A stretch of 18,662 bases of DNA from the NCBI GenBank assembly GCA_964568955.1, contig CAZMSM010000045.1, positions 1 through 18,662 on the forward strand, written 5' to 3'. The translations under genes and the position numbers were made by a program. This DNA is from UBA1447 sp964568955 (GTDB lineage: Bacteria; Bacillota; Clostridia; Oscillospirales; Acutalibacteraceae). This document shows positions 14,806-18,662 of the stretch, piece by piece (within the stretch, counting starts at the first letter, position 1; every line of letters begins with the position of its first letter). The notes below the pieces were generated by a model. That model was not told where the DNA came from. It was given only the letters and a program-made list of their open reading frames with translations, and did no database searches.

Positions 14806-14885
14806 TTTTCTTTTACTCCCTATTCTCCTTGTTTTTCCTTGTTGTTTGCTCTGTAGCCACCGCTCGGCGGACAAGTTGCGTTTCC

Positions 14886-16076
14886 CTATTTCAACTCCAG
14901 GACAATCTCGATGATATTGAAATTTTCCTTTTGTATGTAGGAAACGGCGGTGTCCGAAATGTAGACGGCGGTCGCTTTTTGTACCCGACTTAAAATGCCG
15001 TAAATCCGTCCGTTGGTGAAAAGAGCGGCGATGGCTTTGCTATACACCGCGTCGGTGGCAAACTTGAACTCAAAAATCGAACGCCCGTCGTTTACCCCAT
15101 CGATGATTATTTGTGTGATTTTTTTCTCAATAGTTTCATTATACTCGGAGAAAAACAGCCCTTTTATTACAAAATAATTTTCTGCCCAAGCCGTGCAGGG
15201 GTAGGTTGAAATAAAGTCGCTGTGTGTCTTTTGAATCTCTTTGTCGGTAATGTTGAAATAGGTGTATATGGGGTCGCTTTCTTCGTCTTTGCCCAAGGTC
15301 ACGGGGTCGTCCCAAGTGACATCCAGGTGATAATAGTCGCCGTTAATGTTGACGATGTTCCACATGTGGCTTTCAGACCCGCCCTGATAATTGTGAGCCA
15401 TGCCGCTTAACAGGCAGCTTTCTATGCCGGCAAGGTCCAGTAGCAGTTTTGTCGCCTTCGAGTAGCCTTCGCAAGCGGCGGCATTGTCTATAAGCGCACC
15501 GTAAGCACTGCTTTCGTCCTCCGCACCGCTGTAGGAATAGCTACAGTTGTCAATAATATAGTCATGAATAAAAAGTTCCGTGTTAAATTGATCTGTCGCC
15601 TTATTCTTGCTGAGTATTTCGTCGGCCTTGCGGGCAAGCGTTTGTTTTTTTAAGCTGTATTCGTTTGCACTCATCACATACTCGGCGTTAAAATAGCTTT
15701 TGAGCCCTTTGGTCGTAACCGAACAACTCCTGCCGAGGAAAAAAAGATAGGGGTTATCATAAAGCAAGGCTTCAAAAACACGGTTGAGCTCTGCTTGCGA
15801 AAGGGAGGGGATTTGGATGTTCGCGGGCATGGTTTCAATTTTTTCCAGAATATTATTATAAGCCTGCTTTTCTTTGTTGCCGAGTTTGCCGAAATAATAT
15901 TTGTAAGGGCTGCCAAGCGTTAGTTCGTTGACCTCGGTTTTTTCCCAATCGACCTCTTTGTTTAAAAAGGCGGGGAGGTCAAAATTTTTGATTTCCGAAA
16001 ATATTTTCGTGCCTTCGCAGCCCACCAAGGACAAAACAAGACAAAGTGAAACAAGCAAGACAATTATTTTTTTCAT
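14886..16076 (-). CDS. Lipoprotein with transglutaminase-like (TGc) domain
   Basis: 396 residues. A type II signal peptide ends in the lipobox LVGC, with lipidated C20, so the protein should be anchored to the outer face of the membrane. A helical region (about 45-165) precedes a transglutaminase-fold domain (about 165-260) with the Cys-His-Asp triad C202 (AACEGYSKA), H237 (ESHMWNIV) and D252 (YYHLDVTWDDP). Such domains in Firmicute surface proteins act as cysteine proteases, cross-linkers or cell-wall peptide hydrolases; the reaction here is unknown. The C-terminal 130 residues are not recognised. The ATG overlaps the stop of the upstream LCP-like gene (ATGA), with GGGGAGGG as ribosome binding site, so the two are translationally coupled. 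Confidence 0.85.
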   Translation of the reverse strand: MKKIIVLLVSLCLVLSLVGCEGTKIFSEIKNFDLPAFLNKEVDWEKTEVNELTLGSPYKYYFGKLGNKEKQAYNNILEKIETMPANIQIPSLSQAELNRVFEALLYDNPYLFFLGRSCSVTTKGLKSYFNAEYVMSANEYSLKKQTLARKADEILSKNKATDQFNTELFIHDYIIDNCSYSYSGAEDESSAYGALIDNAAACEGYSKATKLLLDLAGIESCLLSGMAHNYQGGSESHMWNIVNINGDYYHLDVTWDDPVTLGKDEESDPIYTYFNITDKEIQKTHSDFISTYPCTAWAENYFVIKGLFFSEYNETIEKKITQIIIDGVNDGRSIFEFKFATDAVYSKAIAALFTNGRIYGILSRVQKATAVYISDTAVSYIQKENFNIIEIVLELK

Positions 16077-17017
16077 GAGCCGGTGCCCTCCCCGGTTGTC
16101 GGTACGGCATTTTCGGCAAACAGGGTAAGCCCCTGCTCGACGGCGTATGTCATGGCGTCACCCAGTGCTATAATGCTTTCAATGGCGGGTTCGCTGTTAT
16201 TAAAGTCAAGGCCGGTGATGTTAATTTCGTCCATGCAGTTGTACAACAGGCCAAACAGTTCTTCCCCGTTTTCTGCATTTTGTGGGGTTATAAAAAAACG
16301 GAGCATGGCACTGATGGTTTGCGCTTGCAAAAATAAACCATCTTCCGTGCTTTCAAGACCCAAGTAGCGAAAGTATTTAAGCAGTATTTCACCGTTAAAC
16401 GCTTTGTCGCCCGCTGGGATAAACAGGTCGAATTTATCGTGTTTGTCCTGTTTGTCGTCGCGATGATTGATTGTTTTTTCGATAGGCACGGTAAACTTCC
16501 CGGCTTTATCGACGATTCTTAAGGCGTCATTAAAACCGCTGTCGGTCGAGCAAACATATTTTTTTATGGAGATGCCGCTTAAACTCTCAATAGCCTTGGC
16601 CACTTGTGGCGTACCGCCTTGTTTGAAATGCTCCTCAAGGGTCGAAAATTTGCCGTTTAATTTTGCCGTCATTTTTGGGGAAAGGGTGGCTGTGCGTATT
16701 CGCTTATTGTGAAGCTCGGCATTGATAACGGCGATAAACCGTACCGACGCTCTATCATCGGAAACGCACACAGCGAGAAAGTTTGCACTGCCTGCCGTAA
16801 CGGGTACGGTTTTTTGTGTCGTTTCCTGCGTGGCGGTCTCGGTTTCGCGCCCTTCAAACAGATTGGAAAGGTCAAAATTAACGCTCTTTAGCAACACGAG
16901 GGTTGAGACCATGCCAAACACAAGAAGAAAAATAAAAAAAATCAGATAATACTTTTTTTTCTTTGCTTTTTCCACATGCCTTTTTGTTTTGAATTCCAAC
17001 TTCTTTCCTTTGCGCAA
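16073..17017 (-). CDS. Degenerate LytR-CpsA-Psr (LCP)-like membrane protein
   Basis: 314 residues. A lysine-rich cytoplasmic tail (1-22), one membrane helix (about 23-43) and a Thr/Gln-rich linker (about 55-75) precede an extracellular domain. That domain follows the order of LCP cell-wall ligases: NFLAVCVSDDR, a strand FIAVINAE, then the GISIKKYVCSTDSGF segment with an amphipathic helix, and FTVPIEK. The usual catalytic residues are not evident: the family's PRD after the second strand is SPKM here, and the R-S-D motif is missing. It may be a non-catalytic relative. The start is TTG 17017 with GGGAGGGAG just upstream; longer readings run into the preceding gene. It is coupled to the lipoprotein by a 4-nt overlap. 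The LCP assignment is by pattern only and is uncertain. Confidence 0.55.
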   Translation of the reverse strand: MRKGKKLEFKTKRHVEKAKKKKYYLIFFIFLLVFGMVSTLVLLKSVNFDLSNLFEGRETETATQETTQKTVPVTAGSANFLAVCVSDDRASVRFIAVINAELHNKRIRTATLSPKMTAKLNGKFSTLEEHFKQGGTPQVAKAIESLSGISIKKYVCSTDSGFNDALRIVDKAGKFTVPIEKTINHRDDKQDKHDKFDLFIPAGDKAFNGEILLKYFRYLGLESTEDGLFLQAQTISAMLRFFITPQNAENGEELFGLLYNCMDEINITGLDFNNSEPAIESIIALGDAMTYAVEQGLTLFAENAVPTTGEGTGS

Positions 17018-17072
17018 CGGTCTCCCTCCCTTCAAATAACAAGAACGCCGTGATTGCTTTTTGCCGGTCACC

Positions 17073-18662
17073 TTACACGGTGAGGATGACCGCTTCGTTT
17101 GCCTGTATTTTAATATTGCAACCGTCAAACGACTGGTGACCAAGCAGGATTTCCGCCTGTCTCCATTTATCGTTAAGAGGAAAATCGATTGCTTTTTCCC
17201 CACGGTTTGCAATGGTTAAAACCGAATTGCCTTGCGCATTTCTTTCGAAGGCAAGGCACCCACCGTGGGACACTATCGGCTTAAAGTCACCGTCAATCAG
17301 TGCGGGGCAAAGTTTTCTGATTTTACCCAGCAGTTTGTAGTGCAAAAGCAGGTCGGCGTCCTCATGCCCCCAGGGGTAACAGCCTCGGTTATAGGGGTCA
17401 CGACCGCCCTCAAGACCTGCCTCGTCCCCGTAGTAGATGCACGGAACCCCGGGTAGGGTGAACTGCACTGCGGAAATGAGCTTCATCAGTGCCAGCCCTT
17501 GAATTCTCTGCCGGGTATCCAGTTTAAGCATGGCCCTGTCATTACCGGCATTTGTGTCAAGAAGGCCGCCTGCGAGCATCGTTATGGCCCTGACCGTGTC
17601 ATGGGTGCCGATGTGGTTCATCAAAGTATGGGTAGCCGGCGGTGGATAGTTTTCAAGAATATCAAGCACGGTGTCATTCAAGGCTTGGGCTTGCCCGGTT
17701 TGCATATAGGCCATAAGTGCTGTTGAAAACGGGTAGTTCATCACGGAATCCAACTGCCCACCGTGCAGATACGGGCGTCTTTTGCCGTAGCTGCATTTAT
17801 TGGATGCGTCCTCCCAGACCTCACCGAGGATAAACGCTTGTGGGTTTTCGGCTTTAACGGCCCTTCTGAAGGCATCAAGGAACTCGTCGGGCAGCTCATC
17901 TGCGACATCCAACCGCCAGCCGCTTGCGCCGGCTTTCAGCCATTTGCGGGCGACCCCGTTTTCGCCTGCGATAAACTCGACAAATCCGGGCTCGTCTTCT
18001 TTTATTTCGGGCAACATATCAATACCCCACCAACTGGTATAATCGTCCGGCCAGCGGTTGAATTTATACCACGGGTAATAAGGGGAGTCCATGGTGTTGG
18101 ATGCACCCTTTAAAGGATAGCGTCGATTTTTGTTAAAATAAACACTGTCCGCCCCAGTATGGCTGAAAACGCCGTCCAAAACAACACGGATTCCGTTTTC
18201 GCCGGCAAGCGCGCAAAGGGACTTAAAGTCATTTTCACTTCCCAAGAGCGGGTCGATTTTTAAATAATCCGCCGTATCGTAGCGGTGGTTGGAGTGCGCT
18301 TCAAAAATCGGGTTGAGATAGATACACGTTACCCCGAGCTCAACGAGCAAAGGCAGTTTTTGGGCAATACCGTTGAGGTCCCCGCCGAAAAAATCATAGG
18401 AGTTGATATTTCCGCCGGTGTCCGGTTCCCATTGTGGGGGCGCGCCCCAGTCCTTGCGCAGGGTTCTGTCCGGGGGTACGTTCAGCTTTGGGGTGGCGGA
18501 ATTAAAAAAACGGTCGGGGAATATCTGGTAAATCACGCCACCTTTGAGCCAGTCGGGTGTGGTGAAAGCGGGGCTGTAAACACTCAGTTGCCAGCTTGCA
18601 CACTTTTTTGTGATTTTGCCAATACCCTTGCCTGCATGGTAGATATATTCGCACCCGTGGGG
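17073..18662 (-). CDS. GH13 alpha-glucan hydrolase, neopullulanase-like (5' end outside window)
   Basis: 529 residues are visible. The reading frame is open to the window edge, so the N-terminus is missing. The frame upstream of GTG 18536 reads TTPDWLKGGVIYQIFPDRF, a family pattern, so 18536 is not the true start. The (beta/alpha)8 barrel shows all GH13 regions: I, DGVFSH (visible residues 163-168); II, GWRLDVADE with nucleophile D252; III, GEVWEDAS with acid/base E281; and IV, NHIGTHD with D355. The C-terminal beta domain ends normally. The sequence looks like the cyclomaltodextrinase/neopullulanase group acting on maltodextrins, alpha-1,4 and possibly alpha-1,6 bonds. Whether the protein is secreted cannot be seen. 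It is followed after 55 bp by the LCP-like gene. Confidence 0.93.
   Translation of the reverse strand, partial: PHGCEYIYHAGKGIGKITKKCASWQLSVYSPAFTTPDWLKGGVIYQIFPDRFFNSATPKLNVPPDRTLRKDWGAPPQWEPDTGGNINSYDFFGGDLNGIAQKLPLLVELGVTCIYLNPIFEAHSNHRYDTADYLKIDPLLGSENDFKSLCALAGENGIRVVLDGVFSHTGADSVYFNKNRRYPLKGASNTMDSPYYPWYKFNRWPDDYTSWWGIDMLPEIKEDEPGFVEFIAGENGVARKWLKAGASGWRLDVADELPDEFLDAFRRAVKAENPQAFILGEVWEDASNKCSYGKRRPYLHGGQLDSVMNYPFSTALMAYMQTGQAQALNDTVLDILENYPPPATHTLMNHIGTHDTVRAITMLAGGLLDTNAGNDRAMLKLDTRQRIQGLALMKLISAVQFTLPGVPCIYYGDEAGLEGGRDPYNRGCYPWGHEDADLLLHYKLLGKIRKLCPALIDGDFKPIVSHGGCLAFERNAQGNSVLTIANRGEKAIDFPLNDKWRQAEILLGHQSFDGCNIKIQANEAVILTV

Noticed and set aside
18534..18536. GTG as the start of the GH13 gene
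   Set aside because: The frame stays open upstream to the window edge and encodes the conserved TPDWLKGG segment, so this GTG is an internal valine codon.

Overview
The window looks like a chromosomal segment of an anaerobic, fermentative Firmicute, most likely class Clostridia (Oscillospirales/Ruminococcaceae-like). This is inferred from the gene families, the strong AGGAGG-type ribosome binding sites, the frequent TTG/GTG starts and the intermediate GC content. It has not been checked by any database search. There are 18 protein genes, no RNA genes, no CRISPR array and no insertion sequence.

Region 1 (1-3573, plus strand). A 275-bp leader with tandem operator-like dyads precedes a 907-residue multidomain metallophosphoesterase that has no signal peptide. 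A small membrane-anchored DUF6897-like protein with two possible starts follows. The region closes at a strong hairpin terminator that faces the opposing operon.

Region 2 (3587-12358, minus strand). This is a complete archaeal/vacuolar-type (A/V-type) ATPase operon, in the transcribed order H(G)-C-I-K-F-E-A-B-D, behind a clear sigma-A-type promoter at 12331-12358. All parts of the machine are present: catalytic A and regulatory B, central stalk D and F, peripheral stalk E and H, the C collar, the I stator and the K membrane ring. A terminator-like hairpin lies between the first gene (H) and the rest.

Region 3 (12377-14805, minus strand). A folate-biosynthesis module, transcribed folE-folP-folB-folK, runs from GTP to 7,8-dihydropteroate. 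The dihydroneopterin triphosphate phosphatase, folC and folA are not in the window. The folE-folP gap is almost entirely an 11-nt tandem repeat (eight exact-length units).

Region 4 (14886-18662, minus strand). This part holds a transglutaminase-fold lipoprotein, translationally coupled to a degenerate LytR-CpsA-Psr-like membrane protein, and a GH13 alpha-glucan hydrolase whose N-terminus lies beyond the window end.

Regions 2-4 are all on the minus strand with short gaps, so transcripts may read from one block into the next. The ATPase block nevertheless has its own promoter. I see ordinary housekeeping content rather than a clear new system. The points most worth a second look are the folE-folP repeat, the intra-operon terminator, the 'headless' phosphatase with its operator-like leader, and the nested starts of the small DUF6897-like gene.
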